A stretch of 21,831 bases of DNA from Treponema sp. (GTDB taxonomy: Bacteria > Spirochaetota > Spirochaetia > Treponematales > Breznakiellaceae), in assembly GCA_031277045.1 (NCBI GenBank), contig JAISLX010000160.1:1-21831 (forward strand), written 5' to 3'. Each line of letters opens with the position of its first letter. The stretch's first letter is position 1. The notes beneath the pieces are model-generated. The model was not told the DNA's origin. It saw nothing but the letters and a program-made list of their open reading frames with translations, and ran no database searches. Made by a program: the position numbers and the translations under genes. Positions 1 through 7,180 of this stretch are shown in pieces.

Positions 1-256
1 CAGGCAGGAAACCAAGTGAACTGCCGCTGGTTACCGTCACGGGATCCGGGGAGACGCTCCCCTCGCCGGCATCAAACCTTACCGTGTAGCGGGGGATGGA
101 AGCCGCCGCCTCTCCGGCGATCTTCCCCTCGCTGACGCGCAAAGTGGCGGAAGACCGGAACACGTCCTGGCAGCCCGCCAGCGTCAGGAGTACCGCGCAC
201 AGAAAAAACACCGCGGGGCTTGTCCCAAACTTGACCCGTAACTTTCTCAAACTCAT
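1..256 (-). CDS. Lipoprotein with InlB/Listeria-Bacteroides-type repeat, 5' part only
   Basis: About 85 codons are present and the gene runs off the left edge. The N-terminus has basic residues (RKLRVK), a hydrophobic stretch around residues 15-27 and a lipobox LAGC with the cysteine at residue 29, so the product should be a lipid-anchored exported protein. From about residue 55 the sequence (IPRYTVRFDAGEGSVSPDP, then VTVTSGSSLG) matches the pattern of the Listeria-Bacteroides/InlB B-repeat family (PF09479-like), usually found in cell-surface proteins. The function is unknown; a surface or adhesion role is inferred from the family. The ATG at 256 puts the signal peptide at the right place, though its ribosome-binding site is weak (AGGG about 9 bases upstream). 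Confidence 0.72.
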   Translation of the reverse strand, partial: MSLRKLRVKFGTSPAVFFLCAVLLTLAGCQDVFRSSATLRVSEGKIAGEAAASIPRYTVRFDAGEGSVSPDPVTVTSGSSLGFLP

Positions 257-273
257 GATAGAATGCCCTGAAA

Positions 274-302
274 ATCTAAACTTCGGGAGAGGGAAAAGTA
301 AA
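274..302 (-). promoter_or_regulatory. Possible sigma-70 promoter of the repeat lipoprotein gene
   Basis: On the minus strand TTTACT (302-297) and TTAGAT (279-274) are separated by 17 bases. Both hexamers are only partial matches to consensus. The predicted start lies about 10 bases before the ATG at 256. The -35 element begins 5 bases from the G-tract at 308-326. Confidence 0.35.
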
Positions 303-307
303 CCACT

Positions 308-326
308 GGGGGGGGGGGGGGGGGGG
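308..326. repeat. 19-base poly-G tract (poly-C on the lipoprotein coding strand)
   Basis: Nineteen consecutive G on the plus strand, bounded by T at both ends, lying just upstream of the putative promoter of the minus-strand lipoprotein gene. Homopolymeric G tracts near promoters vary in length by slipped-strand mispairing and tune transcription in Treponema pallidum tpr genes. The same role here is an inference. Confidence 0.9.
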
Positions 327-617
327 TAATTGAAAATAGCGGCAGCTAAAGGCGCGGCTTTGGGTACGCCGCGGGGTAAGGGGCCTGTCATAGACACTCC
401 TCTAAAAGCGGCAGTATCGCCGCCGACGCTCAACCGGACATTAACACGAAGTGTTAACGGCTCTATTACGCCTTGCTTGGTTTCCCTGCTCCGTTTCCGG
501 GGCAGACAATACAAATTTTAATAATATTCATAATAACAGAGTTTTGGAGGGCCTGTCAACCGGGTTGTCGGACAATTCCACTGTTAAGTCCACAAGATGA
601 AAAAGGGGCCGCGGGCT
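327..617. other. Intergenic region between the lipoprotein and helicase genes
   Basis: Together with 257-307 and the G tract this makes a gene-free stretch of about 360 bases. No convincing coding sequence or tRNA is seen. It contains the small palindrome at 441-457, an AT-rich island around 508-540 and a short dyad TTGTC-G-GACAA at 565-575. No classic hairpin plus T-run terminator for the helicase gene is obvious. Confidence 0.6.
441..457. promoter_or_regulatory. Perfect small inverted repeat, operator-like
   Basis: TTAACAC and GTGTTAA are perfect 7-base arms around a GAA centre. The size and symmetry fit a binding site for a dimeric regulator, but no promoter can be tied to it. Confidence 0.35.
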
Positions 618-2510
618 CTACTCCTTCTTTTTGAAAATTGACAGCAGTTTGCCCAGGAAGCCTTTTCCGGAACCGGGGGTCCCGCCTGCCGGGGATGGGG
701 CGCTCTGGTCCGGCCGGGGGGTCTGGCTGCCGGGTTTGTTCGCGGCGCCCCGGTTCCGCGCCCCTTTCCGGGGGCCCTGCCTATGGCCGGCCGTTGCGTT
801 GTTTCGGGGGCGGGCCGGGGATCCGGCCGCGGTGTCCCGCGCCGGGCCGCCGGAGTTCCCCCCAGCCTGCGCGGGAGGCGCGTCCTGCGTCCTGCCCCGT
901 GCGGGGGGCCGCGCCCTGCCGTGGTAGCGCCGGGAACCTTCGCGTCCGGTTTGACCGGCGGGCTTTTCGGTCCGGGGACGGCTGTCCCTGCCGTCCTTGC
1001 CCGCGCCCTGGGCGGTCTCACGGTTGTGGCCGGGGGCCTGGGGGCCCTTGTACTTTTGCCGGTAATAGGTCATCCGCTGTTCAAAAGGCAGCTTGCTTAA
1101 ATCCTCCGCGCCGGGACCCGCGCGGCCCGTATCCGGCCTTGAGTCCGCGCCTTCGGCCCGTCTGCCCTGGTTTCCGGCGTTTGCGCCCTGGCCGCGGCCG
1201 CCGAAACGCCGGTCTTCGCGCGCCGCTCCGCCGCGATTCCGGAAGCCGGAATCCCCCTCGCCCCGGCCGTCCCTCCGGTTTCTTTCGCCATGCCTGCCGT
1301 GCCCGGACTCGCCGCGGCCGCCAAAAAACCCGTCTCCAAAGAATTCGGTGCGTATCCGCAGCCCCGCGCTTTTGTCTTCGGCGTAAAGATCCTCGCCGGC
1401 GATAAGGGAGGGGAGCTTCTTTCCGATGTACTTTTCGATATCCGGCAGTTCGTACACATCCTGCTCGCTGGCAAGGGTAATGGCTTTGCCGGTTTTTCCC
1501 GCCCTGGCGGTACGGCCAATACGGTGAACGTAGTTTTCGGACTCCGCCGGCAGATCGTAGTTAAGGACCATCGACAGGCCCTCGATATCAAGGCCCCGCG
1601 CCGCCACGTCGGTAGCTACCAGATAGCGGATGTTCCCCGCCTTAACATCGTCGATGATCTTGAGCCGCCTGGACTGGGGCAGGTCGCCGATGATGAATTC
1701 ACATTCGTAGCCGTTCATTCGCAGGCGTTTGGCGACAACCTCGGTGTAACGTTTGGTGTTGCAAAAGATAATCGCGCTTTCCGGCTTTTCCCGTTCCAGA
1801 ATTCCCAAAAGGAGCCGCATTTTATCCGCCGAAGGTACGTGGTACAGCATTTGGTCAACTTCGTCCACCGTAACGGTTTCCGGCTCAATCTCGATCTCAA
1901 ACGGGTTTTTGGTGTATTCCCAGGCCAGGTTTTTTACCCAGGCGTTAAGGGTGGCGCTGAACAGCATGGTCTGCCGCCGGTCAGCCGGGGGCACTACCTT
2001 GATAAGCTTCCGCAGATCCGGATAAAAGCCCATGTCGAACATCCGGTCCGCCTCGTCCAGTACCAGAAAGGCGGCGTCCATCAGGTTCATCTGGCCGGAT
2101 TTATTCAGGTCCAGAACCCGGCCCGGTGTACCCACAAGGATCTGCGCGTTTTCCCGCAGTGTCTGCAGCTGCTGGGTGTACCCCACCCCGCCGTAAAAGC
2201 TGCCCACCTTAAAGGGAAGGTATTTGCCCAGGGATTTGGCTTCTTCCTCAACCTGGACTGCCAGTTCCCTGGTGGGGACCATGATAATGGCCTTTTTACC
2301 GCCCAGAAGGTCTTCCGTAAGGAGGCGCTGAAAAATAACCACCAAAAAGGCGGCGGTTTTTCCCGTTCCGGTCTGGGATTGAACGTACAAGTCCTGGCCG
2401 TTAAAGGCATTCGCGAGAACTTGTTCCTGGACGGGCATACACGTAACATAACCCGCTTCCGCGATACCCCGCTGCAGATCGGGGTGCAGATTCAATTCTT
2501 TGAACTCCAT
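618..2510 (-). CDS. DEAD-box ATP-dependent RNA helicase with long RG-rich tail
   Basis: 630 residues. The helicase core fills about residues 1-380 with all classic motifs: Q motif (Gln28 in MPVQEQ), motif I SQTGTGKT (45-52), Ia PTRELA (79-84), Ib TPGR (128-131), II DEAD (152-155), III SAT (185-187), V ATDVAARGLDI and VI HRIGRTARAG near residue 330. It should unwind RNA duplexes in the cytoplasm, for example in ribosome assembly or mRNA turnover. Residues from about 395 to 610 are low-complexity and rich in Arg, Gly, Ala and Pro, a typical unstructured RNA-binding tail, and the protein ends with a short basic amphipathic piece (FLGKLLSIFKKKE). RhlE, RhlB and CsdA subtypes cannot be separated safely, so no symbol is given. 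The ATG at 2510 has AAGG 7 bases upstream. The gene is single and divergent from metN. Confidence 0.95.
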   Translation of the reverse strand: MEFKELNLHPDLQRGIAEAGYVTCMPVQEQVLANAFNGQDLYVQSQTGTGKTAAFLVVIFQRLLTEDLLGGKKAIIMVPTRELAVQVEEEAKSLGKYLPFKVGSFYGGVGYTQQLQTLRENAQILVGTPGRVLDLNKSGQMNLMDAAFLVLDEADRMFDMGFYPDLRKLIKVVPPADRRQTMLFSATLNAWVKNLAWEYTKNPFEIEIEPETVTVDEVDQMLYHVPSADKMRLLLGILEREKPESAIIFCNTKRYTEVVAKRLRMNGYECEFIIGDLPQSRRLKIIDDVKAGNIRYLVATDVAARGLDIEGLSMVLNYDLPAESENYVHRIGRTARAGKTGKAITLASEQDVYELPDIEKYIGKKLPSLIAGEDLYAEDKSAGLRIRTEFFGDGFFGGRGESGHGRHGERNRRDGRGEGDSGFRNRGGAAREDRRFGGRGQGANAGNQGRRAEGADSRPDTGRAGPGAEDLSKLPFEQRMTYYRQKYKGPQAPGHNRETAQGAGKDGRDSRPRTEKPAGQTGREGSRRYHGRARPPARGRTQDAPPAQAGGNSGGPARDTAAGSPARPRNNATAGHRQGPRKGARNRGAANKPGSQTPRPDQSAPSPAGGTPGSGKGFLGKLLSIFKKKE

Positions 2511-2513
2511 AAA

Positions 2514-2626
2514 GTACCTTACTTATATAGGTTTTTTCCGGTTATGAATAGGTGAAGGCAGGGCCAGCGCATATACCCCGCCAATTCCCTGGGGTACATG
2601 CGCTGCCCTGGATAGAGGTAAGGTAC
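2514..2626 (-). promoter_or_regulatory. Helicase leader able to sequester its own ribosome-binding site
   Basis: On the minus strand GTAAGGTAC (2522-2514), which includes the AAGG ribosome-binding site 3 bases before the ATG-proximal TTT, is perfectly complementary over 9 bases to GTACCTTAC (2626-2618). The hairpin at 2559-2610 lies between them and would bring the two together. If transcription starts upstream of 2626, pairing would block translation initiation. The complementarity is seen; the regulatory role is inferred. Confidence 0.5.
2559..2610. repeat. Long imperfect hairpin in the helicase upstream region
   Basis: CAGGGC (2559-2564) pairs with GCCCTG (2605-2610), AGCGCAT (2566-2572) with ATGCGCT (2598-2604), and TACCCC (2574-2579) with GGGGTA (2591-2596). 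There is one bulged C and one mismatch, and the loop is 11 bases. This gives 19 base pairs in all. There is no T-run, so it is not a simple terminator. Confidence 0.8.
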
Positions 2627-2764
2627 ACGCGGAAGGCGGCCTTGATTTTAGGCGGGCGCGGGCGGGGCGCGGCAGGGTTTAGAAACAGGCTCAATTTTAT
2701 ATAAGATTGATGTATGCTGTACGGCACAGGCCGGGCGCCGGTACGCTGTTCCGGGTCCGGCCGC

Positions 2765-2793
2765 TTGTCAAAGGCGTGTGAACCGGATATTGT
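2765..2793 (+). promoter_or_regulatory. Putative sigma-70 promoter of the metNIQ operon
   Basis: TTGTCA (2765-2770) and TATTGT (2788-2793) are separated by exactly 17 bases. Transcription would begin near 2800, giving a leader of about 60 bases before metN. Confidence 0.55.
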
Positions 2794-2831
2794 ACTAACA
2801 TATTCCGATAGGATATCTAGGTTTTATATCC
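2785..2831. promoter_or_regulatory. Two dyads with the same arms, candidate operators for metNIQ
   Basis: GGATAT (2785-2790), nine bases, then ATATTCC (2800-2806); and GGATAT (2811-2816), nine bases, then ATATCC (2826-2831). The first overlaps the -10 element and the second follows the start site. Matching arms and spacing suggest two sites for one dimeric repressor. The regulator is not known. Confidence 0.4.
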
Positions 2832-2858
2832 GGGGGCCGCCGTCGTGAGGAGGAAAGC

Positions 2859-3725
2859 ATGGGCCCCCTGGGGTTGTTTTCGAGGAAGTATACGGCCGGG
2901 ACAGCGTGTTCAGACGCCTGGTCCGGCGGCGCGGGGGCTATCACTCTAAAGGGAATATCCAAACATTATGGCGCGGTTACGGCCCTGGCGGGTCTGGATC
3001 TGGTCATTCCGGCGGGGAGTATTTTCGGAATCATCGGCAAGAGCGGGGCCGGCAAGTCCACGCTCCTGCGGATCGTAAGCCTGCTGGAAAGCCCCGACAC
3101 GGGGGAGGTGTACTACGGCCAGGAGCGGGTGGATACCCTGCGGGGAGCGGCGCTGAGGGAGCGGCAGCGGAAAATGGGGATGATTTTTCAGAATTTTAAC
3201 CTTATGGCTTCCCGGAACGTGTCGGGGAACATTGCCTATCCGCTGGAAATCGCGGGGCTGCGCAAAGACCGCATCCATGAACGGGTGGAGGAACTGCTGA
3301 AGCTGGTGGATATTACCGACAAGCGGAAAGCCCGGCTGCGGGAACTTTCCGGCGGCCAAAAACAGCGGGTGGCGATTGCCAGGGCACTGGCGGTAAACCC
3401 GGAGGTTCTGTTTTGCGATGAAGCAACCAGCGCCCTGGACCCCCAGACCACCAGGTCCATCCTCTCCCTGATTCTGGAACTGCGGGAGAAACTGCGGATC
3501 ACCGTGGTGTTGATCACCCATCAAATGGAAGTGATCCGCGCTGTTTGCGAAGAAGCCGCGGTGCTGAACGCGGGGCAGGTGGCGGAACGGGGGACCGTGC
3601 AGGATCTTTTCGCCAATCCCCGTTCGGCGGCGGCCAGGGAGATGCTCCACGGCGATGACCGGGGAATCGCGGACCATGAAACCGGGGGCCGGGAAGTTAC
3701 GGCGGGGAGCGATTGCAATGAGTAG
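2859..3725 (+). CDS. metN: Methionine ABC importer, ATP-binding protein
   Basis: 288 residues. It hydrolyses ATP to drive methionine import through MetI. Walker A GKSGAGKS is at 60-67, the signature LSGGQKQR near 165, Walker B VLFCDEATSALD near 185, and the switch histidine in LITHQMEV near 220. The family assignment comes from the ATPase sequence together with the following metI and metQ. The C-terminal NIL/ACT-like methionine-sensing domain of full-length (about 340-residue) MetN is absent: the protein ends some 60 residues after the H-loop. The N-terminus carries about 26 extra residues before the usual start (AITLKGISKHYG), yet the ATG at 2859 has a strong GAGGAGG site 5-6 bases upstream, so this start is kept. 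First gene of the operon, overlapping metI by 8 bases. Confidence 0.93.
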   Translation: MGPLGLFSRKYTAGTACSDAWSGGAGAITLKGISKHYGAVTALAGLDLVIPAGSIFGIIGKSGAGKSTLLRIVSLLESPDTGEVYYGQERVDTLRGAALRERQRKMGMIFQNFNLMASRNVSGNIAYPLEIAGLRKDRIHERVEELLKLVDITDKRKARLRELSGGQKQRVAIARALAVNPEVLFCDEATSALDPQTTRSILSLILELREKLRITVVLITHQMEVIRAVCEEAAVLNAGQVAERGTVQDLFANPRSAAAREMLHGDDRGIADHETGGREVTAGSDCNE

Positions 3726-4386
3726 GGCACAGTTTTTGCAGGTTTTGGCCCTGCTGCCCCAGGCAACCCAAGAAACCCTGCACATGACCTTGTTTTCCAC
3801 AGTGGTTGCCGTAGTCCTGGGCTTTCCCTTGGGGGCGCTGCTTTACTGTACTTCCCCGGCGGGGCTTTTTCCCCGGCGTCTGCTCTACAACACTCTGTCC
3901 CGGCTCGTCAACGTGTTCCGGTCCCTGCCTTTCATCATTTTGATGATCCTCCTTATCCCCCTGTCGCGGCTTATCGTGGGGACCAGCATCGGCCCTACCG
4001 CCGTTATCGTACCCCTGTCCATCGCGGCGGCCCCCTTTGTGGCCCGCGTTGCCGAAACGGCCCTGCAGGAGGTTGACGGCGGGGTGCTTCTGGCGGCGCG
4101 GGCTATGGGTTCGACCAACTTTCAGATTATCCGCAAGGTGCTTATTCCCGAAACCCTGCCTTCCCTGGTATCCGGCCTGGCCCTGACCATCATCAACCTG
4201 ATCGGTTATTCCGCTATGGCCGGGGCTATCGGCGGCGGGGGCCTGGGGACCTTGGCGATCAATTACGGCTACTACCGCTTCCGTACCGATGTTACCGTGG
4301 GGGCGGTGATCGTTATTCTTATTTTGGTGGAGTTGGTGCAGTTTGCCGGTACCTTGTGCAGCCGCGCCCTGCTTTCCCGGCGCTAA
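3718..4386 (+). CDS. metI: Methionine ABC importer, permease
   Basis: 222 residues, close to the usual MetI length of about 217. It is a hydrophobic inner-membrane protein with about five membrane segments. The permease coupling (EAA-type) motif is around EVDGGVLLAARAMGSTNFQ followed by IRKVLIPETLP, where it contacts MetN. The reading frame is open from 3655, but the ATG at 3718 is chosen: it has GGGGAG eight bases upstream, gives the expected MetI N-terminus and overlaps the metN stop in ATGAGTAG, the sign of translational coupling. A 133-base gap with a strong hairpin separates it from metQ. Confidence 0.93.
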   Translation: MSRAQFLQVLALLPQATQETLHMTLFSTVVAVVLGFPLGALLYCTSPAGLFPRRLLYNTLSRLVNVFRSLPFIILMILLIPLSRLIVGTSIGPTAVIVPLSIAAAPFVARVAETALQEVDGGVLLAARAMGSTNFQIIRKVLIPETLPSLVSGLALTIINLIGYSAMAGAIGGGGLGTLAINYGYYRFRTDVTVGAVIVILILVELVQFAGTLCSRALLSRR

Positions 4387-4461
4387 CGCCGCGTAGTACG
4401 GCATAAACCCGTCTTGGCGGGAAAAAATAACGATTGCCGGCAGCGGAATTACCGGCAGGAG

Positions 4462-4499
4462 GGGCCGGTTCCAAAACCAACGGGTTTTGAAACCGGCCC
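4462..4499. repeat. 17-bp stem-loop between metI and metQ
   Basis: Positions 4462-4478 pair with 4483-4499 at 16 of 17 places around a four-base loop (AACG). It lies 11 bases before the metQ ribosome-binding site and is not followed by T, so it is more likely an RNA processing or stability element than a terminator. Such a structure could raise metQ mRNA over metNI. The core AAAACC/GGTTTT is shared with hairpins at 8696 and 15769. Confidence 0.85.
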
Positions 4500-4519
4500 A
4501 GGTATCCTTGAGGAGGAAC

Positions 4520-5359
4520 ATGATGAACAAAGCGATTGTAAAGCCGCTTTCATTGGCGGCCCTGGCGCTTGCCCTGGCGGCGGCCCCGGCTTTTGCCGCG
4601 GGCACAAAAGACCGGGGTGCTCCGGCGGGGACGGCTTCCCCGGCAACTCTGGTGGTGGGGGCCACGGCGATTCCCCACGCGGTCCTGCTGAACCTGATAA
4701 AACCGGATCTGGCGGCCCAGGGAATCGAACTGCGGGTTGTCGAATTCGCCGATTACGTGGTGCCCAACACCGCGCTGATCTCCGGGGACCTGGACGCCAA
4801 CTTCTTCCAGCATCTCCCCTACCTGGAGGGGAACCCCGAATGGAGCCGCGCCCTGGTCAGCGCCTTTGGGGTTCATGTGGAACCCTTTGGGCTTTACTCT
4901 GCCACGGTCAAGGACATTTCCGGCCTGAAGGACGGTTCCACCATCGCCATTCCCAACGATCCCACCAACGGGGGCCGGGCGCTGCTCCTGCTCCAGGCTA
5001 ACGGGCTTATCACCCTGAAAAGTGGCGCCGGGATTACCGCCACGCCGCTGGACATTGAGTCCAATCCCAAAAACCTGCGTTTCCGGGAACTTGAGGCCGC
5101 CCAGCTGCCCCGCGCCCTGGAAGACGTAGACGCCGCGACTATCAACGGCAACTACGCGCTGGAGGCGGGTTTTAATCCCGTCCGGGACTCGCTTATCATC
5201 GAGGGGGCACAGTCTCCCTACGTGAACATCGTAGCGGTCCGCAAAGGTTTTGAAGGCGACCCCCGTATCCAGGCCCTGGAAAAGGCCCTGCGATCCCAAA
5301 AGGTCAAGGACTTTATCGGCGCCAACTATGCTGATGGCAGCGTTGTGGCTATATTCTAA
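4520..5359 (+). CDS. metQ: Methionine-binding periplasmic protein (NLPA family)
   Basis: About 279 residues. It binds methionine outside the inner membrane and delivers it to MetNI. The N-terminus MNKAIVKPLSLAALALALAA is a signal peptide. The NLPA family block is clear from about residue 42: LVVGATAIPHAVLLNLIKP, then FADYVVPNTALISGDLDANF and FQHLPYLE. Most MetQ proteins are lipoproteins, but no lipobox cysteine is seen here; cleavage after AFA is likely, giving a soluble protein. Two adjacent ATG codons (4520, 4523) are possible. AGGAGG at 4511-4516 is 3 bases from the first and 6 from the second, so the second may be the one used. Third gene of the met operon. Confidence 0.93.
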   Translation: MMNKAIVKPLSLAALALALAAAPAFAAGTKDRGAPAGTASPATLVVGATAIPHAVLLNLIKPDLAAQGIELRVVEFADYVVPNTALISGDLDANFFQHLPYLEGNPEWSRALVSAFGVHVEPFGLYSATVKDISGLKDGSTIAIPNDPTNGGRALLLLQANGLITLKSGAGITATPLDIESNPKNLRFRELEAAQLPRALEDVDAATINGNYALEAGFNPVRDSLIIEGAQSPYVNIVAVRKGFEGDPRIQALEKALRSQKVKDFIGANYADGSVVAIF

Positions 5360-5379
5360 CGGTTCTAACGGAGGTTCAT

Positions 5380-5778
5380 GTGCAGAAAGTTTACGATTTT
5401 ATTAAAAAGGCCAAGACTTATTACCTGGCAACGGCAGAAGGGAATCAGCCCCGGGTCCGCCCTTTTGGGACCATCAATATATTTGACGGGAAGCTGTACA
5501 TCCAGACCGGAAAGACAAAGGATGTTTCAAAACAGATCGCCGCAAACCCCCGGGTTGAAATTTGCGCCTTCGATCCGGAGGACGGCGCCTGGGTCCGCGT
5601 CCAGGCCACAGCCGTGGAGGATCCCCGGCGCGAGGCAAAGAAAAGCATGCTGGACGCCTATCCCACGCTAAGGGACCGGTATTCCGAAGATGACGGCAAT
5701 ACCCAGGTGCTGTACTTAAAAGACGCCGTAGCAACCTTTGCCGGGCTTGGCAAAGAGTCAAAAGTCGTCAAATTTTAG
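5380..5778 (+). CDS. Pyridoxamine 5'-phosphate oxidase-fold flavin-binding protein
   Basis: 132 residues, one split-barrel domain. The pattern YYLATAEGNQPRVRPFGTIN, then KLYIQTGKTKDVSKQI and NPRVEICAFDPEDGAWVRVQ, is typical of small PPOX-like proteins that bind FMN or F420. The substrate is unknown and an actual pyridoxamine oxidase role is unlikely at this size. The GTG at 5380 is the chosen start: GGAGG (5370-5374) lies 5 bases upstream, and the overlapping ATG at 5378 leads into a different, short frame. It begins 20 bases after metQ stops and so probably shares the met operon transcript. A link to methionine metabolism is only positional. Confidence 0.87.
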   Translation: MQKVYDFIKKAKTYYLATAEGNQPRVRPFGTINIFDGKLYIQTGKTKDVSKQIAANPRVEICAFDPEDGAWVRVQATAVEDPRREAKKSMLDAYPTLRDRYSEDDGNTQVLYLKDAVATFAGLGKESKVVKF

Positions 5779-5796
5779 CCGCCCGATTAAGGCGGC
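5778..5796 (+). terminator. Weak hairpin at the end of the met operon
   Basis: GCCGCC (5778-5783) and GGCGGC (5791-5796) form a 6-bp stem with a 7-base loop starting at the stop codon. No T-run follows, so efficiency is doubtful. Confidence 0.35.
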
Positions 5797-5835
5797 CGCC
5801 CGGTAACAGGATTTCTCCGCGGCCATAAAAATAAC

Positions 5836-5878
5836 TACACGCGCGGAACCGTTCAAGAAGAACAGTTCCGTGCGTGTA
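5836..5878 (-). terminator. 19-bp hairpin with T-rich tail on the minus strand
   Basis: Positions 5836-5854 pair with 5860-5878 with two imperfect positions and a five-base loop. Read on the minus strand the stem is followed by AGTTATTTTTATG, fitting an intrinsic terminator downstream of the ABC pseudogene. It lies inside a 62-codon reading frame, which argues against that frame being a gene. Confidence 0.6.
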
Positions 5879-5895
5879 TAACCGGCGGGCGGTCC

Positions 5896-5913
5896 AATGA
5901 AGAACCCCGCCGC
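5896..5913 (-). repeat. Dispersed repeat, partial copy (minus orientation)
   Basis: An 18-base stretch whose reverse complement is identical to 7090-7107 (GCGGCGGGGTTCTTCATT). The two copies lie in inverted orientation on either side of the ABC pseudogene. Confidence 0.75.
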
Positions 5914-5942
5914 TTGCCTTAAACTTGAGCCACAGATTTCTC

Positions 5943-6746
5943 TCATATTACATCCCCTTTGAATTCATTCGGTAAAGCCGCCGGTTCCCGATTCTCTTTG
6001 TCTGTATAGAACCGCGCCTGCAAGGTGAATAACTCCGCGTAGCAGCCCTTCCGCGCCAGCAACTCATCGCAGGTTTCCGTCTCCACGATTTCGCCGTTCT
6101 TTAACACAATGATCCGGTCGCAGAAGCGGTGCTGAACAGCCGGTGAGTTATAAACATCGATGTCTTATTTTTAACCATCTCAAAGAACCGCGTGTATATT
6201 TTGTATTCGGTGTGCGGGTCAAGCGCCGCCCTGGGTTCGTCCAGAACCACTACCTCTTGTACAGGGCGCGGGCTATGGCAAGTTTCTGCGCCCCCGCCTG
6301 ATAATTCAATCCCGTCCTCCTCGTAGAGTTTGTAGAGGCAGGCGTCAAGGCTCTTTTCAAGGCTGTCGATCTTTTCAAGCGGTCCTGCCTTGTCAAAGCA
6401 GTTTCGCCTGATCAATGGGGGCCTCCCCTTCCCCGCCTTCCTTGAAAGAGCTGATGTTATCGGCAATGCGGAAGGCGAAGAACCGGAAGTCCTGGAACAA
6501 CATGGAGAAAGGGCCAAGGTATTTCCGGTAATCAATTTCCTTTATGTCCACGCCGTTAAGGGTTATACGTCCCTCCGTAGGTTCAAAGAGGCGCATGAGC
6601 AGTTTGATAAGCGTAGTTTTGCCCGCGCCGTTTTTACCGGCAACGGCAAGCCGTTCCCCGGCGCCGATAGTTATGTTGACGTTTTTCAAGGCCGGTTCGC
6701 CCTGGCGGGGATAACAAAACGACATATTTTCAAGAGCGAAGACCAT
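5943..6746 (-). pseudogene. Decayed ABC transporter ATPase domain (exporter-like)
   Basis: Remnant of an ABC ATPase domain. The first part (6746 to about 6395) reads FALENMSFCYP, Walker A GKNGAGKT and the Q-loop FQDFRFF. The rest is spread over other frames: EKSLDACLYKLYEEDGIELS in a second, KLAIARALYKR in a third (6251-6290), VVVLDEPRAALDP and MFITHR back in the second, and DRIIVLKNGEIVE to the TGA at 5943 in the first. At least four frame changes are needed, near 6400, 6295, 6257 and 6130. The transmembrane domain expected before such an ATPase is missing. The tail ends in an ATGA overlap with a possible start at 5946, as in two-gene exporters, but no partner gene follows. Sequencing error is unlikely to explain so many breaks together with the lost domain. 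Confidence 0.88.
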
Positions 6747-6804
6747 GCCCCGGTCCGGCGCCGCAAACCGCAGGTTCCGCCTTGCGGTTCCGGCGGGGGC
6801 CCGC

Positions 6805-6850
6805 GCCCGTGCGCCTGGCAGGAGCGTGCCCGTGCACCTGGCAGGTGTGA
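6805..6850. repeat. Two tandem 23-base repeats
   Basis: Units 6805-6827 and 6828-6850 both start GCCCGTGC, share CCTGGCAGG and diverge at the end. The pair is flanked by GGCGGGGGCCCG on both sides. It sits where the transmembrane part of the ABC gene should have been. Confidence 0.6.
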
Positions 6851-6920
6851 GGGCGGGGGCCCGGCAAATCCCTCAAAAATATCCCGTCTCTGGCGTATCC
6901 TTTTGATGGTTACAACGGTG

Positions 6921-6960
6921 TTTATTCGAAGGGGAGGCGAATACCCAAGAACCCGCTCGC
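6921..6960 (+). repeat. Dispersed repeat, copy with TTTATTCGA...CGAATACCCAAGAACC
   Basis: About 39 bases nearly identical to the reverse complement of 20711-20748, differing at a few positions and one indel in a G-rich stretch. It contains TTCG/CGAA inverted repeat arms. No coding role is seen. Confidence 0.75.
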
Positions 6961-6990
6961 CGGCTCGCGGGGGAGCCCTGGGGCGGTTCA

Positions 6991-7167
<177 letters not shown>

Positions 7168-7180
7168 TCACGCATAAGCG

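Larger units (their letters stand above)
2511..2858. other. Divergent control region between helicase and metN
   Basis: A 348-base gene-free stretch. From left to right it holds the helicase leader structures (2514-2626), a very GC-rich segment (2627-2680), an AT-rich island near 2690-2715 with TATATAA that could serve as a -10 on either strand without a convincing -35, and the metN promoter with two dyads (2765-2831). The 65 bases between the metN promoter and its start are too short for a SAM riboswitch. Confidence 0.7.

Noticed and set aside
96..329. Plus-strand 77-codon frame ending in the G-tract
   Set aside because: It lies antisense to the lipoprotein gene, has no ribosome-binding site and ends in poly-glycine from the homopolymer.
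1290..2555. Long plus-strand frame (421 codons) opposite the helicase
   Set aside because: Shadow of a GC-rich gene; no domain, while the other strand carries all DEAD-box motifs.
2794..2858. SAM riboswitch before metN
   Set aside because: The leader after the promoter is about 60 bases, too short, and has no S-box core.
4100..4130. GGTTCGA box as a tRNA T-loop
   Set aside because: It lies within metI and no cloverleaf can be drawn around it; no tRNA was found elsewhere.
5758..5946. Minus-strand 62-codon frame starting in an ATGA overlap with the ABC pseudogene
   Set aside because: It contains the dispersed repeat and a terminator-like hairpin and resembles no protein; the overlap is more likely a relic of a lost partner gene.
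6805..6850. CRISPR-like repeat
   Set aside because: Only two directly abutting units without spacers.
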